Source: Symbiodinium natans (Eukaryota; Sar; Dinophyceae; Suessiales; Symbiodiniaceae). From it: a DNA stretch of 64,000 nt. The stretch is taken from the NCBI GenBank assembly GCA_905221605.1, contig CAJNDS010002102.1, positions 1,419,147 to 1,483,146 on the forward strand, in the 5' to 3' direction. Below are positions 31,134 through 40,299 of the stretch, in pieces. The notes beneath the pieces were generated by a model. That model was not told where the DNA came from. It worked only from the letters and a program-made list of their open reading frames with translations, and did not search any database. Within the stretch, counting starts at the first letter, position 1, and every line of letters starts with the position of its first letter. Position numbers and translations under genes: made by a program.

Positions 31134-31433
31134 ATGTCTTCGGACTTTTACAGCATACCGAAAATTCTGGAACCAGGTGATGAGCTTGAGCCTGATGCAA
31201 AAGAGCCAATCAACAAATGGATGCCTGTACTTGAACGATCTCAGCGGTACCAACATTCCTCGGCAGTCTATACATCAGATGCAAACGACATCAATCAGCG
31301 CATCGCTGCTGCAATTGCACCTTGCGTTGACAAAAGCCCTCTTGGGATCCTTTACATGGACTTCCCCAGCGATGCCATGATCCAGTTGTTTGCTTTGCTT
31401 CCAGTCCTCAATCAAATGCATTGGTGGAGGTAG
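31134..31433 (+). CDS. Hypothetical protein or exon, 99 residues
   Basis: ATG 31134 to TAG 31431-31433. Reads MSSDFYSIPKILEPGDELEP, then DAKEPINKWMPVLERSQRYQ and later SDANDINQRIAAAIAPCVDK with ILYMDFPSDAMIQLFALLPV. Acidic start, amphipathic middle, hydrophobic end. Convincing composition but no family recognised. It may be a complete small gene or an exon. Confidence 0.4.
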   Translation: MSSDFYSIPKILEPGDELEPDAKEPINKWMPVLERSQRYQHSSAVYTSDANDINQRIAAAIAPCVDKSPLGILYMDFPSDAMIQLFALLPVLNQMHWWR

Positions 31434-31698
31434 TTCCGGATTGACATCGTAGGGCAGTTGTACATATTGGAGAAAGCCATGCCCTTGTTCGGCTACTAGT
31501 AGCGTGAAAAGTGTGATGGTGCAGAAGGCGAACCCGCATGTCAGCAAGTGATGGGGTTGCTTGCCAGCACGAGAAAAAAGATAGCGAGACCGATACGTCG
31601 GAGACAAGTTCCATGGACCAGATGCCCAGCTGAAGAATGCTGAAGACTTTTAGCCGCTCATTAGGGTCTATCAATCGTAAATTCATGGCCAAAAACAA
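31408..31698 (-). CDS. Hypothetical frame, 96 residues
   Basis: Reads MFLAMNLRLIDPNERLKVFS followed by ILQLGIWSMELVSDVSVSLS and FFSCWQATPSLADMRVRLLH. One hydrophobic stretch could be a membrane segment. Overlaps the end of the plus-strand frame 31134-31433 by 26 bases. Weak call. Confidence 0.25.
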   Translation of the reverse strand: MFLAMNLRLIDPNERLKVFSILQLGIWSMELVSDVSVSLSFFSCWQATPSLADMRVRLLHHHTFHATSSRTRAWLSPICTTALRCQSGTTSTNAFD

Positions 31699-32139
31699 TT
31701 CGTAGCTAGCATGTTGCGCACGTCGGCAATGGCGAAGCTAAGACGGCCCGCGCATGGCCAGAGGCTTCGGAGCCCAGAAGCAATGTCAATGGATTGCAGG
31801 GAACTTTCATTTTCGGCACTGCATCGGCTAGCCGGGCAGTGAAGGCCGAAGACCACTCTGGGCAGCCTTTGAAGGTTGGGCAGTCGTGGCATGACGCTGT
31901 AGCAGAAACAGATTCAAGTCGTTCTTGTCATGCCAGGCATTAGCGAAGGCCTGCTGCTGAAACTTGCTTGTGTGAGTTTGTAAGTCAACCAGCGCAATCA
32001 TGACAAAAAGGGCTGCAACACCAGAAGTTGAAAGGCGGCTTCTCTACATGACTTCTGGCAGCAACCATGAAGCCGGACCCATAGTTTCGCAGCCCGAGAT
32101 CCTTGTTTCTGGGGACACCTTTGCTCGTCTGAGGCGCTT

Positions 32140-33282
32140 ATGGAGTTCCCCTCGATCGTTCACTTAAACATCGTGCGGCCCCTGTTTCTTTTTGTGATCT
32201 CTTCTTGTGCTCATGTTGTTTCAGTGGCCGTTTTTTAGGGTGGACAACGGCTGACAACAACGTTGGCAACCTTGAGGGCAGAACCCGATTCCATGCCGAA
32301 GCCCTGTTGAAGCCTCTTTCGCTGCTGGCCGTGCAGCGTGGCATGGAGCCAGGTTGGGCCTCATGTTCAGTGGCAAGCATCCTGCCGCTGCGTCAGAATT
32401 GGGTGTTGTTTCTAGGTTCTTACTCGCGCAAGAAGTCAGGTTCTTCGTGATGCCGATGGTTGCTATTTCATCGATCGAGATGGAAGGCGGGCTACAGGTC
32501 TATTCGGGTATCTGGCATGCTTGGGCTTGCCGAAGTGCAGCAACACAAACGTGCGCAGCTTCGAAGAAAGTTTTGTTTTCCTGCGCCAGGCAATTTCATC
32601 ACATCCTGAACTATTTGCGTGATGGAACTCTTCCAATTGGCGCTTTGGACCTATTATATAGTTTGCCAAGATTGCCAAGATTGCGCGGATGATGTGAGTG
32701 AGCACTTTTGAGAGGTTTTGCGCTGCTGACATTCAGCCCGCAAACAGGTTCATGTCCAAGATATAAGCATATATATGTATATATGTATATATGTATATAT
32801 GTATATATGTATATATGTATATATGTATATATGTATATATGTATATATGTATATATGTATATATGTATATACATGTAGATATTTACACACATACTTATCC
32901 TACGCGTCAAAACAGCTACAAAACGGCAAAGAAAGGGTGTATGTGCACATACATACACGAGACATGCACAAGACCTCCCAGGCCTTTCCAGGGTGGATCG
33001 CCTGGAGCTTCTCCGGGAGGTGCCATTCTTTGGCAGCTCTCCGGTTCTTGTTGTGAAACCCCAAAAGGGGTTTTGGAGTTTTAGGCACCGATCCCAGAGG
33101 CCGACTTCTATGGGCTGAGGGCTCTCTATGGCTTCATCGGTGGGCCGGGAGCTTGGGGGATCCTTGTGAAGTGGGCGCAGTGGAGGACGAGCAGGAACGC
33201 TTGGACGGCTGTGCTTTGGGCATGTGTGCGCCTGAACCCGACCGCCAGAACCATCCCAAAACAGTGGCAGCACACCTTAAAG
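32140..33282 (+). CDS. BTB/T1 (KCTD-like) domain protein, first six exons
   Basis: Six exons can be chained in phase. 32140-32172 ([13 protein letters not shown] donor); 32239-32294 ([21 protein letters not shown] donor); 32353-32404 ([17 protein letters not shown]); 32440-32486 ([17 protein letters not shown] donor); 32590-32641 ([19 protein letters not shown] donor); 33085-33282 ([20 protein letters not shown] onward, GT donor). Joined, they carry the T1/KCTD landmarks in order: N-x-GG, TTLxTL, PDSML, MFSG, Gx[24 protein letters not shown]. Such domains oligomerise and often recruit substrates to cullin-3 ligases; that role is inferred from the family. Acceptors are all AG followed by G. 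Introns are short (66, 58, about 35, 103, 443 bases), the third suspiciously so. A TATATGTA repeat sits in the fifth intron. The last exon goes beyond the core domain with a Trp-rich stretch ([16 protein letters not shown]). Confidence 0.72.
32766..32878. repeat. (TATATGTA)n microsatellite in an intron
   Basis: Eight-base unit, about 14 copies. Frames reading ICIYVYMY are repeat products. Confidence 0.97.
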
Positions 33283-33472
33283 GTATTTAAAACCTTAAAA
33301 CCCTGGGGGCCCCTCAGCAAGCTCAGCCCACAACTTCCCGAATCGCAGCATCCTGCCGGTGAAGGCCGACGGTGCAGGCCGCCATGATGTGGAGAGCTCA
33401 TCGTCCTTCTTGTTCATTACTTGCAAAGTACTTTTCAGCTCCTTTTCTCAGAACTTGCCATGTTTACCCCAG

Positions 33473-34022
33473 GTTCGTTCAGTTTCGCTCCATCCGTAAG
33501 GACCGGAGGCGGCACAGGCGCTTGGCTTCGAAGCCTTTGGGACGACCTGGAGCGGGCCTCTTGCGTTCACCCTCCCCCACTCCTAGGACCCCCCCCAAAC
33601 TGGTGCATCCTGAGGCGAAGACAGAAGCAGCGGACTTCTCAGTGAACAGCCACAGTCACAGAGGCAAGCATATAGTGGATGTTGTTTGAGTGTACCCGTG
33701 CACAAAACTGGGCTTCGTTTCTGTTTCCGCCATGGCCAGTTTACGCTCGACTGCGATATGGGCAAGAATACAGTGGAGACTGGATCGTATCCTCTCCCAG
33801 GCCGAACTTTCGAAGACTTTGAAGAATGATTCATGTTTTTTCTTTCTTGCAATGCCGGTGACTATTTTGCAATTTCCTCGTTGAGAATGCTCCTCTCGTG
33901 ACAGGAATCTGCCCCACGTCCAGTACGAACTTTATGACGCATGCTTAGCGAGAGATCCCATCACGGCGCTCAACAAAATGGGTGCCTCAGTCTCGCAGTA
34001 TGTGCCAGTGTATTTGTTGAAG
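33473..34022 (+). CDS. Further exons of the BTB gene (33473-33495 and 33905-34022)
   Basis: A 23-base exon (VRSVSLHP, donor GTAAGG) leaves two bases, CC, that join the G opening the exon at 33905 to give Pro, then NLPHVQYELYDACLARDPIT followed by ALNKMGASVSQYVPVYLLK. The second exon is strongly protein-like: all other frames are broken. It ends at AAG followed by GAAACT, a GA donor, just before an in-frame stop at 34038. The 23-base exon is the weaker of the two. No domain recognised in this part. Confidence 0.5.
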
Positions 34023-34068
34023 GAAACTCTGGATTCTTGAGCTCCTGTGGAGGTGCTGCTGGTTTCAG

Positions 34069-34144
34069 ACCCTGCTTGGAGCCTCCCGTGATGCCCGCAA
34101 GCAGTGCGTCCTGTCACGACAACTGGGAGATCATGATGTACAAG
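34069..34144 (+). CDS. Exon, probably of the same gene
   Basis: After acceptor TTTCAG the frame reads TLLGASRDARKQCVLSRQLG and DHDVQ, ending at CAAG followed by GC (GC donor). It starts in phase with the preceding exon and leaves one base that fits the next. Confidence 0.5.
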
Positions 34145-34313
34145 GCCAATGCTCATGCTTGTGATGCTTCCCATGTTTGCGAAAGAGTTGCGTAGTCCAA
34201 AGGGTTTCTTCATGATCTTCATGTTTTCTCCAACGTACAGTCTTAGAGCAGGTCATTTGCTTGCTAGGTAGTTCTTGTGCCGTGCCATTGTGTCCATCGT
34301 GTCGATGTGTCAG

Positions 34314-34407
34314 GATGTCTGGCAGTGAGCCTGTGCGCTTTGGACCTTCCTTGCGAAAAGGATGTGTGGATGAGTGCCAAGCTTGTTCCAGTGACGAAGA
34401 TGACTCA
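34314..34407 (+). CDS. Exon, probably of the same gene
   Basis: Acceptor TGTCAG, then (with one base carried over) GCLAVSLCALDLPCEKDVWM and SAKLVPVTKMT, donor GTAGGC. A second reading in another frame, MSGSEPVRFGPSLRKGCVDE, is also open; the phase of the neighbours favours the first. Confidence 0.42.
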
Positions 34408-34515
34408 GTAGGCACACACATACACCCACATACAAAAAACTCACTCGTACATAGCCATCTAGAATCAAACGGCGCCCAAACAAATTCAATCATACATTAT
34501 GGAACCTCATACAGT

Positions 34516-34566
34516 CACACACACACACACGCACACGTGTACACGTCTATATATATATATATATGC
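34516..34566. repeat. CA run followed by TA run
   Basis: (CA)n at 34516-34532 and (TA)n at 34549-34564 inside an intron. Confidence 0.95.
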
Positions 34567-34608
34567 ATAAAACAGATACTTGTAGAACAAGAAGACTTTT
34601 TTGCAAAG

Positions 34609-34804
34609 CCTGCGCCGGCATGGTATGACTGCATGGCTAGGTTGGTCCGTACTGTTTCCGCAGACCCTTGCCTCAAGAGAGTCAAAGGCCAGGTGCACAA
34701 CGGGGTACAACAACTACAATCTTCAGGCATATCGTTTGAGGCTAAGAGAGATCCGGGGGAGAGAGGTTCCACAGTTTGTTGTTGCCTTTGCGCCGGCCTT
34801 CTGA
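34609..34804 (+). CDS. Possible last exon of the BTB gene
   Basis: After a pyrimidine-rich stretch and TTTGCAAAG the frame reads LRRHGMTAWLGWSVLFPQTL, then ASRESKARCTTGYNNYNLQA and REIRGREVPQFVVAFAPAF with a stop at 34802-34804. The phase matches the CA left by the previous exon. The overlapping frame KPAPAWYDCMARLVRTVSAD is an alternative with a clean GT donor after KGQ, so the choice is open. Confidence 0.38.
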
Positions 34805-34853
34805 CCCTTCGCTGCCGCCAGCTGGGGCAAATCTGGTCCGAGCGCAGTCCAAG

Positions 34854-35351
34854 ATGGCTGACTCTTACAATGGTGCGGAGGAGAAAGCTGCGGCTGGAGG
34901 CTTCAGAAAGGTTCTCAGTTCTCAGAAGCGTATTGGCACGACGAGAATCCCTCTGCAGGCCTTTGCGAAGAAGACTCAGGATTGTGAGAGCCTCAGTGTC
35001 CTTTCTGGCACTTCAGGCAGACTGAGAGCGCGTCGGATAATGCGAAGGCCTACCCTCTTGACCTCCAAGGGGGGTTGCATCGAGGTCGGGTTTCAAGGGT
35101 TGAAGCCGCGTCAGCACGCTTTAATTCTTTGCAGTGCAGGAAAAACGATCTACGGAGCCTTCGAGGGAATCTACCGCAGCACGCCAAGCCGTCTTGACAT
35201 GTTGAGGTCCAATCTGCACTTTCAGGGCCATTCTCACTGGCATCTCAAGCCTGTTGCAAGCTACAGGCAATCCCAATGCCGCAGGCCACAATTCAGCTTC
35301 TCACAGTTTCGTGAATCCGTCCTTTTGTGGGCACCAGCAGCGGTGCACTGA
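34854..35351 (+). CDS. Hypothetical frame, about 165 residues from MADSYNG
   Basis: ATG 34854 lies 49 bases after the stop above. The first part (MADSYNGAEEKAAAGGFRKV) looks like a protein start; later parts (GKTIYGAFEGIYRSTPSRLD) are plausible, while others are not. Probably a first exon followed by introns that happen to be open. Function unknown. Confidence 0.3.
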   Translation: MADSYNGAEEKAAAGGFRKVLSSQKRIGTTRIPLQAFAKKTQDCESLSVLSGTSGRLRARRIMRRPTLLTSKGGCIEVGFQGLKPRQHALILCSAGKTIYGAFEGIYRSTPSRLDMLRSNLHFQGHSHWHLKPVASYRQSQCRRPQFSFSQFRESVLLWAPAAVH

Positions 35352-35609
35352 AGCCGGAGCATCTAGGTTTTTGGCGCTACTTCTTTTTCCGACGAGGCCG
35401 CGCGAGATTCCCTTTGCTTGAAGCCGGAGAGATCCGGGGAGAGAGACCTGTTTGGGAGTCCGAAAGACTTGAATCATCTTTTGTTTGCTTTTTTTTGGGG
35501 GGGGCTTGCTTGGTGGCCAGAGGATGGTCCGGATGGTGATGGGTGTGATGCCGCCGATGGAGAGAGCGATGCAGGTGAGCCCATCCCGCCCAACAGGCGC
35601 GGTGGGGGT

Positions 35610-35633
35610 GGGGGGGGGGGGGGGGGGGGGGGG
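35610..35633 (+). repeat. Poly-G tract, 24 bases
   Basis: Uninterrupted G run right after an exon-like end (GAGAGCGATGCAG followed by GTGAGC at 35575). Confidence 0.95.
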
Positions 35634-35697
35634 TCCTTACCTCAGCTGCGCGCTTCTCTGCTTCATCTTTGCTCTGCTTCCTCGCTTTGTGTCAGGA

Positions 35698-35759
35698 AGG
35701 CGGCGGATGAGCTCTTGGAAGAAGAGGAATTTTGGACCAAGGCCCAGGAGGCTCAAAAA
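35698..35759 (+). CDS. Exon-like coiled-coil stretch
   Basis: After GTGTCAG the frame reads KAADELLEEEEFWTKAQEAQ K, strongly helical and charged, ending before GGGTGGCC. The stretch xEFWxKxA recurs at 42.36-42.41 kb (LAQREFWAKEALLP), so both may belong to related genes. Confidence 0.4.
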
Positions 35760-36135
35760 GGGTGGCCTTGCGACTCTCCAAGGGCTCTCCAAGAGCTCCA
35801 CGAGTTTTAAGAGCTTCAGAAGAGCTTCAGAAGAGTTTCAGAAGAGTTTCAGAAGAGTTTCCGAGACGTTTCGACATGTTTCTGCGGAGTGAGAGGCTTT
35901 GGAAGATCGTGGTCGCCGAGAACGCTTGCTGAAGTTCATGAAGCCTGCGCCTGAGACTTCCTCCTCTTGACTCTTTTCGACTCGATTTTTTTGGGGATTT
36001 ACGAAAATATAATAGACCCCCCAAATGGTAGGAACCCCTTATATATTCAGGAGCCCGCATGTGTTTTGTGATGTTAGTGTCCGGAGGAAACACCGCTTCA
36101 AGGATGTGAACAGCAGCAGCGGCTGGCACGGAGCT

Positions 36136-36192
36136 TAGGGTTTAGGGTTTACTGTAGGGTTTACGCTTTAGGGTTTAGGGTTAGGGTCTTGT
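36136..36192 (+). repeat. TTTAGGG-type telomere-like patch
   Basis: Six TTTAGGG or close units, G-rich strand on plus, in spacer DNA. Confidence 0.85.
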
Positions 36193-36690
36193 CGATGTCA
36201 GGTTCGGAGGGAGGCGGCTGGTTGCGGCAGAGTTTGCGGCAGTGGCCTAGGTTCTTTAACTTTCGATTTCCACTCCATGCTGCTGTGGCGGACAACGATG
36301 CCTGAATCTCAGCGAAAAAGCCTTTGCGTCTGCTCGGCAGGGTTCACGTGCACGATGTTTCTTTGGGGGCTTTTTGGAGATTCCCTCAGGCGGAAATGGT
36401 CCGGATCCTGCTTCACTTTAAAGCCAAGACCAAGCTGAAGGACTTTGTGACGTTGACCAGTCTCTGAAGCAACCTCTGTGCTGGAAGCCTGAAGGATGCG
36501 TCTGGATGGTCAGCGCGGCAGCTTGCCCGAAAGCGGAACTTGAACGGCTCCCACGACACCGTCCTGCAGATCTTGAATGAGCATGCCATGGCCAGGCAGG
36601 GCTACTTCGTCAGCCTTCTGACAACTTCTTCCCAGTAGTGTATGTCAACGTAATGACACCGTTTCATGCTTACTCAGTGAGATGTACTGA
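36193..36690. other. Spacer, no gene recognised
   Basis: Short frames only; possible very short exons such as the one ending near 36620 are not supported enough to call. Confidence 0.3.
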
Positions 36691-36939
36691 AATATTCTCG
36701 AGAATTGGAGGCGAAAGAAGGCTGCAGCTCGGCGCGCGGCACGTGAAGCCAAGCACCACGGAGGAAGCACATTCGTGGAATTGGAAGGCCAGGAACCGCA
36801 CCAGCAACCTCGGAAGCAACCTCGGAACATCTCGAAACCCTCAACCCATCAAGGGTCCCTCTGCCAGGCCAGAACGAGGAGAGCAAGGCAACCCACTGGC
36901 CTGTGCTCTGAAGCCACCAGCATGACCAGCTGCCTCTAG
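36691..36939 (+). CDS. Exon-like frame, basic, unrecognised
   Basis: Open between TGA 36688 and TAG 36937-36939 without an ATG. Reads ENWRRKKAAARRAAREAKHH, then GGSTFVELEGQEPHQQPRKQ. The basic helix-like start suggests a nucleic-acid- or membrane-contacting segment, but no domain is recognised. The antisense frame is Pro/Arg/Cys-rich and less likely. Confidence 0.35.
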   Translation, partial: NILENWRRKKAAARRAAREAKHHGGSTFVELEGQEPHQQPRKQPRNISKPSTHQGSLCQARTRRARQPTGLCSEATSMTSCL

Positions 36940-37032
36940 GGCCCAAAGCTTCGAAGCCTGTCCAGCTGCAGCTCAGAATCCACGTCGTCACGTCGTGTGG
37001 TTCTTCTTATTTCACAGTGCCTGACACTGCAG

Positions 37033-37105
37033 GTCCAGGCAAAGAAGGACGAAGAGTCCCCCGAAGGCATTTGAGAAGCATGAGCTGGTGGCGAAGAGCT
37101 TCCAG
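37033..37105 (+). CDS. Exon-like stretch
   Basis: After CACTGCAG the frame reads SRQRRTKSPPKAFEKHELVA and KSFQ. Basic and helical; no family. Confidence 0.35.
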
Positions 37106-37582
37106 TGCGCATAGTGTCAACACTGTGGCGAGCCTAGTGGGAGTTTTTCAACCACGCCATGTATGTTCTGTTTACCCTGTTTACCCCCTTTTTCGTAGGT
37201 GCTGAGTCAGAGTCACGGGAACAGTCAGACCTCTGAGCTGAGCAAGAGACACGCATGTTCTGGCTTTTGTCTTCTTCTTTTCACGGCTCTGACACAGCTT
37301 GCTGTCCTTTGCCGTGGCCAACGGCGTCAGTGGAGCGTTTCCGGGCACTCGGCAGGGCCGAGGGCGACTTTGCTCTGCCAATCCTGCAAAGTCGTGGCCG
37401 TCTCCGCTTTTACTCACGCACAGGTGGGAATGTCTCCCGTGTCCAGTTGAATGGTGCACATCTTCGCACGCAGCATCACGCGGCCGTGTGCTTTCGCCTT
37501 TGGTGCGCCAGTGGGTGCAATCCAGTCATCCGCCTGCATGCCCTTTATTTGAGCCTGCAGACAAGCAGAGCCCTTGTCCTAA

Positions 37583-37912
37583 GTGCAGCGTTCACCCTAC
37601 TCTTACATTTCAACTTTGCTCAAGCTACTTGTACATGAATTCGGAGGCTTCCCTCAAGTACAGTGGTCACGTGTGAGATCTAATCTTGTCTTGACCAAAC
37701 TGAAGGGCGCAAAAAGCGTGCTGCCGATGTGTAGAGCAAGTCTACTTTTCTGGGGTTCGAAGAGCATGGCTAGGATGCGAAACTTATCCATTGATCCCTT
37801 GCTGCCCCCACACCCGCTCTGCCTGTGGCCTATCGTCTTTGAGGAGAAAAAACGCGCATTCAAAACCCCAAAACTTGGGGCAAGAAATCTGGCTCAAGCC
37901 GATTTCGCCTAG
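37583..37912 (+). CDS. Protein-like frame, 109 codons, unrecognised
   Basis: Contains LVHEFGGFPQVQWSRVRSNL, then VLTKLKGAKSVLPMCRASLL and CLWPIVFEEKKRAFKTPKLG. Composition is plausible in several stretches. Its end overlaps the relict-leader-like block, where the reading NLAQADFA plus stop is shared with 42.75 kb. I cannot tell whether it is one exon or chance. Confidence 0.28.
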   Translation: MQRSPYSYISTLLKLLVHEFGGFPQVQWSRVRSNLVLTKLKGAKSVLPMCRASLLFWGSKSMARMRNLSIDPLLPPHPLCLWPIVFEEKKRAFKTPKLGARNLAQADFA

Positions 37913-37950
37913 AAAGGAACAATGCTATCGCGGAGGCTCGAGGCCAGGAG
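37879..37950 (+). repeat. Relict-leader-like block, copy 1
   Basis: GAAATCTGGCTCAAGCCGAT followed by TTCGCCTA, a short spacer and ATGCTATCGCGGAGGCTCGA. It shares 23 exact bases (GAAATCTGGCTCAAGCCGATTTC) and the following ATGCT-TCGC with copy 2. The part before the shared core ends TCTGGCTCAAG, one change from the 3' end of the dinoflagellate spliced leader (TTTGGCTCAAG). Confidence 0.5.
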
Positions 37951-38287
37951 CAAGCGATGCGTCATGTTCCACTACCGACAGATCCAAGCAAGCAGTTCCG
38001 AGTCAGACTTGAAGCAATGTGATGCAAGTCGATCAAGCTGTGTTACTGGGCAGACATGCTTTGCAGGCGCGACGCCTAGGCGTCACCGCTGCCGCTGCCG
38101 CCGCGGCAATAGTTTGTGTGCGGGACCCATGCTATGCCAGTTTGATAGTAATGTTGTGCAACGAAAAGTGCCGCATCATGACCTGAAGCCTGTGCTGTGT
38201 TTGCAACAACTGTGCACATTGCACCTGCATGCCGAAAAAAAGATCTCTGCAAGGCCTGCGGTGCCATTGGTTTCGTTCAGCCAATAG
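37922..38287 (+). CDS. Possible retroposed 5' gene fragment starting MLSRRLEARS
   Basis: ATG 37922 follows the relict-leader-like block by 22 bases. The first residues MLSRRLEARSKRCVMFHYRQ match MLSPKLEAGS at the second copy. The frame stays open for 121 codons but becomes Cys/Arg/His-rich and is probably not coding to its end. Confidence 0.3.
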   Translation: MLSRRLEARSKRCVMFHYRQIQASSSESDLKQCDASRSSCVTGQTCFAGATPRRHRCRCRRGNSLCAGPMLCQFDSNVVQRKVPHHDLKPVLCLQQLCTLHLHAEKKISARPAVPLVSFSQ

Positions 38288-38368
38288 GAGGCGCAATCGC
38301 ATTTCTGTGGCATGGTTCATGTCAGTTTCGGAGCTTGCACAGCCAAACGTGACTTGGGGAAAATGCAC

Positions 38369-38645
38369 AGAAGAAGAAGAAGAAAAAGAAGAAGAACAAG
38401 AAGAAGAAGAAGAAGAAGAAGAAGAAGAAGAAGAAGAAGAAGAAGAAGAAGAAGAAGAAGAAGAAGAAGAAGAAGAAGAAGAAGAAGAAGAAGAAGAAGA
38501 AGAAGAAGAAGAAGAAGAAGAAGAAGAAGAAGAAGAAGAAGAAGAAGAAGAAGAAGAAGAAGAAGAAGAAGAAGAAGAAGAAGAAGAAGAAGAAGAAGAA
38601 GAAGAAGAAGAAGAAGAAGAATAAGAAGAAGCAGAAGAAGAAGAA
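38369..38645. repeat. (GAA)n array, about 90 units
   Basis: A GAA/AAG run with few changes; poly-Glu, poly-Arg and poly-Lys frames on plus and poly-Ser, poly-Leu and poly-Phe frames on minus are all products of it. Bordered by AGAG-rich sequence to about 38720. Confidence 0.98.
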
Positions 38646-39099
38646 CAGAGCAAGAGCGCAAGCAAGAGAGAGAGAGCAAGAAACAGAGAGAGGTAGAGAG
38701 AGCCAGACAAAGGGGAAAGGCGCGGGGCTCAGTGGGTGAGGGTCACGACTAAGGAAAGCACTAAGGCACTGGGGGGGGGAAAAGGCGGAGAAAGCTGAGC
38801 CACGCGTCGTAGCCCCCACTCGGTTTCAAGGAGCGGCCCCGAATACAGGGGCCGGCGTGGCCCGGGGGCTCGTCCCCCACCCATGCCCCAAGAAACAAGG
38901 CCTTGGGGCCCACGCAGCCCAGTTTTGGAGTGTTGCCCTGCTGGTTGGCATGCTGGATGTCGCCCGAGAGTAGAGAGAGGCGAAGATGGAAGGAAGAGAG
39001 GGAAAAAAGAAAGAGCAAGCAGGAGAAGAAACAACATGATCGTAAGGAAGGAAGAGCCATCTCTGCTGTTTAAGAAAGGTTGTGATTGGATTTCTCTAA

Positions 39100-39202
39100 G
39101 TTCTGCAAAGAGGCCTTGCGTATAGTAGGTTGGGCTTACTCATGTAGACTCAAGTCAGCAGAGCCAGCAAGGAAGAGGCGGCCATCGTTGGACAACCACG
39201 CA
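39100..39202 (+). CDS. Exon with a perfect GTAAGT donor
   Basis: After TTTCTCTAAG the frame reads FCKEALRIVGWAYSCRLKSA and EPARKRRPSLDNHA, ending at GCA followed by GTAAGT. The frame is open upstream too (LDFSK). Helical start, basic end. No family. Confidence 0.45.
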
Positions 39203-39232
39203 GTAAGTGCTATTGTTGCTGTTGAAGACGGA

Positions 39233-39472
39233 CATGGCACCAGCTCCCTTCAAACAGAAGAAAGCGTATTTAGGCCTTGGGCCTCATGGCTTTCCTGCCT
39301 CAAGCAGTGAGGGCACATGCCATTTGGGATGCTTGGCACTGGCCAGGCTTGTCGACCTCACCTCAGCCAGTGAGCTCCACCAGGCCTACGCAGAGTGGCC
39401 CCAGGCACCAGGGTATGCAAGAGAGTCGAGTGAGAGCCAGCCCAGTTCCAGTTGCTCGCTCCAGGTTGCATC
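39233..39472 (+). CDS. Exon-like frame, unrecognised
   Basis: Reads MAPAPFKQKKAYLGLGPHGF, then PASSSEGTCHLGCLALARLV, DLTSASELHQAYAEWPQAPG and a Ser-rich end, stopping at CTCCAG before GTTGCATC (possible GT donor). A second frame of 187 codons over 39277-39840 overlaps; which is real is open. Confidence 0.33.
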
Positions 39473-40180
39473 GCGATGGCTTTGTTCCATGTGTGGGTGC
39501 CCTTTGCCTGTCGGCACTAGCGATTTCTGCTCGAGCGGGCAACCAAGAGCTTGTCGTTCAAGACGCTGCTAGAATGGGCACGATCGCTTGTTTGCGGCTG
39601 CACCAGACTCGCCAAGTCATGCGAGTGCAGCAGCCAATTGTCAAGGCCCGACTCACGACTCGGCGTGCCATTCCGACCCAGAAGAGAATCCCCGCTACGA
39701 GCTCAGCTAAAATTGCTCAATCTTCTAGGCCCTGGCAGTCGTTGGTGCGAAGTACGGCGGCTATGCTTGACGCAGGTTGTAAACCTGGGGGGGCAGAAGA
39801 TTGGCTTGTGCCTCAGAGAGTGCCAGTTGCCCACTCGTAGCAGACATTGAACTTCAGCTCACGGCGGCACTGGGCCCTCGCGCGCCGCGGCAAGATGTGG
39901 ACACAGTCGTTCCGCCTCTTGCTACAATGAAGCTGCTGTAAGCCACTTCTCCCTAGGCGAGGAGGAGCTCCAGTTTCGAACTTTTAGCCGAGAAACGGCC
40001 AACTATTGCGTTCACCAGGCCAGGTGTCTATTGTGCTTTTCTTCCTTGCACTGTCAGTGTCGACGACATTTTTTTCGCTTTGATATGTTGTGTTCCTTGT
40101 GCAGACGAAGACTATTCCATTGTGCAACCGTCCATGCGCCTCCGTTACCCAAGCCAGGCGCACACGATCTACAAGTATCA

Positions 40181-40297
40181 GCAGCTGCCCTTTACGATTT
40201 TCAGAAAGCGTCGAAGCGATATGAAGAAAGGCTGGGTTCATCCTTCCTGTTTTGTACGGCTCGAGGCCTTGCAGCTGCGATCCTGGTGTCTGCACAG
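40181..40297 (+). CDS. Exon with GT donor: helix then hydrophobic segment
   Basis: After TATCAG or a nearby AG the frame reads AALYDFQKASKRYEERLGSS followed by FLFCTARGLAAAILVSAQ, ending at CACAG before GTAAGA. An amphipathic helix runs into a hydrophobic segment of about 15 residues. No family. Confidence 0.4.
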
Positions 40298-40299
40298 GT

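Noticed and set aside
32766-33056. Ile/Tyr-rich membrane protein
   Set aside because: Translation of the TATATGTA repeat in an intron of the BTB gene.
38132-38819. Poly-Ser, poly-Leu, poly-Phe and poly-Glu frames of 120-190 codons
   Set aside because: Product of the GAA array, open on both strands in all phases.
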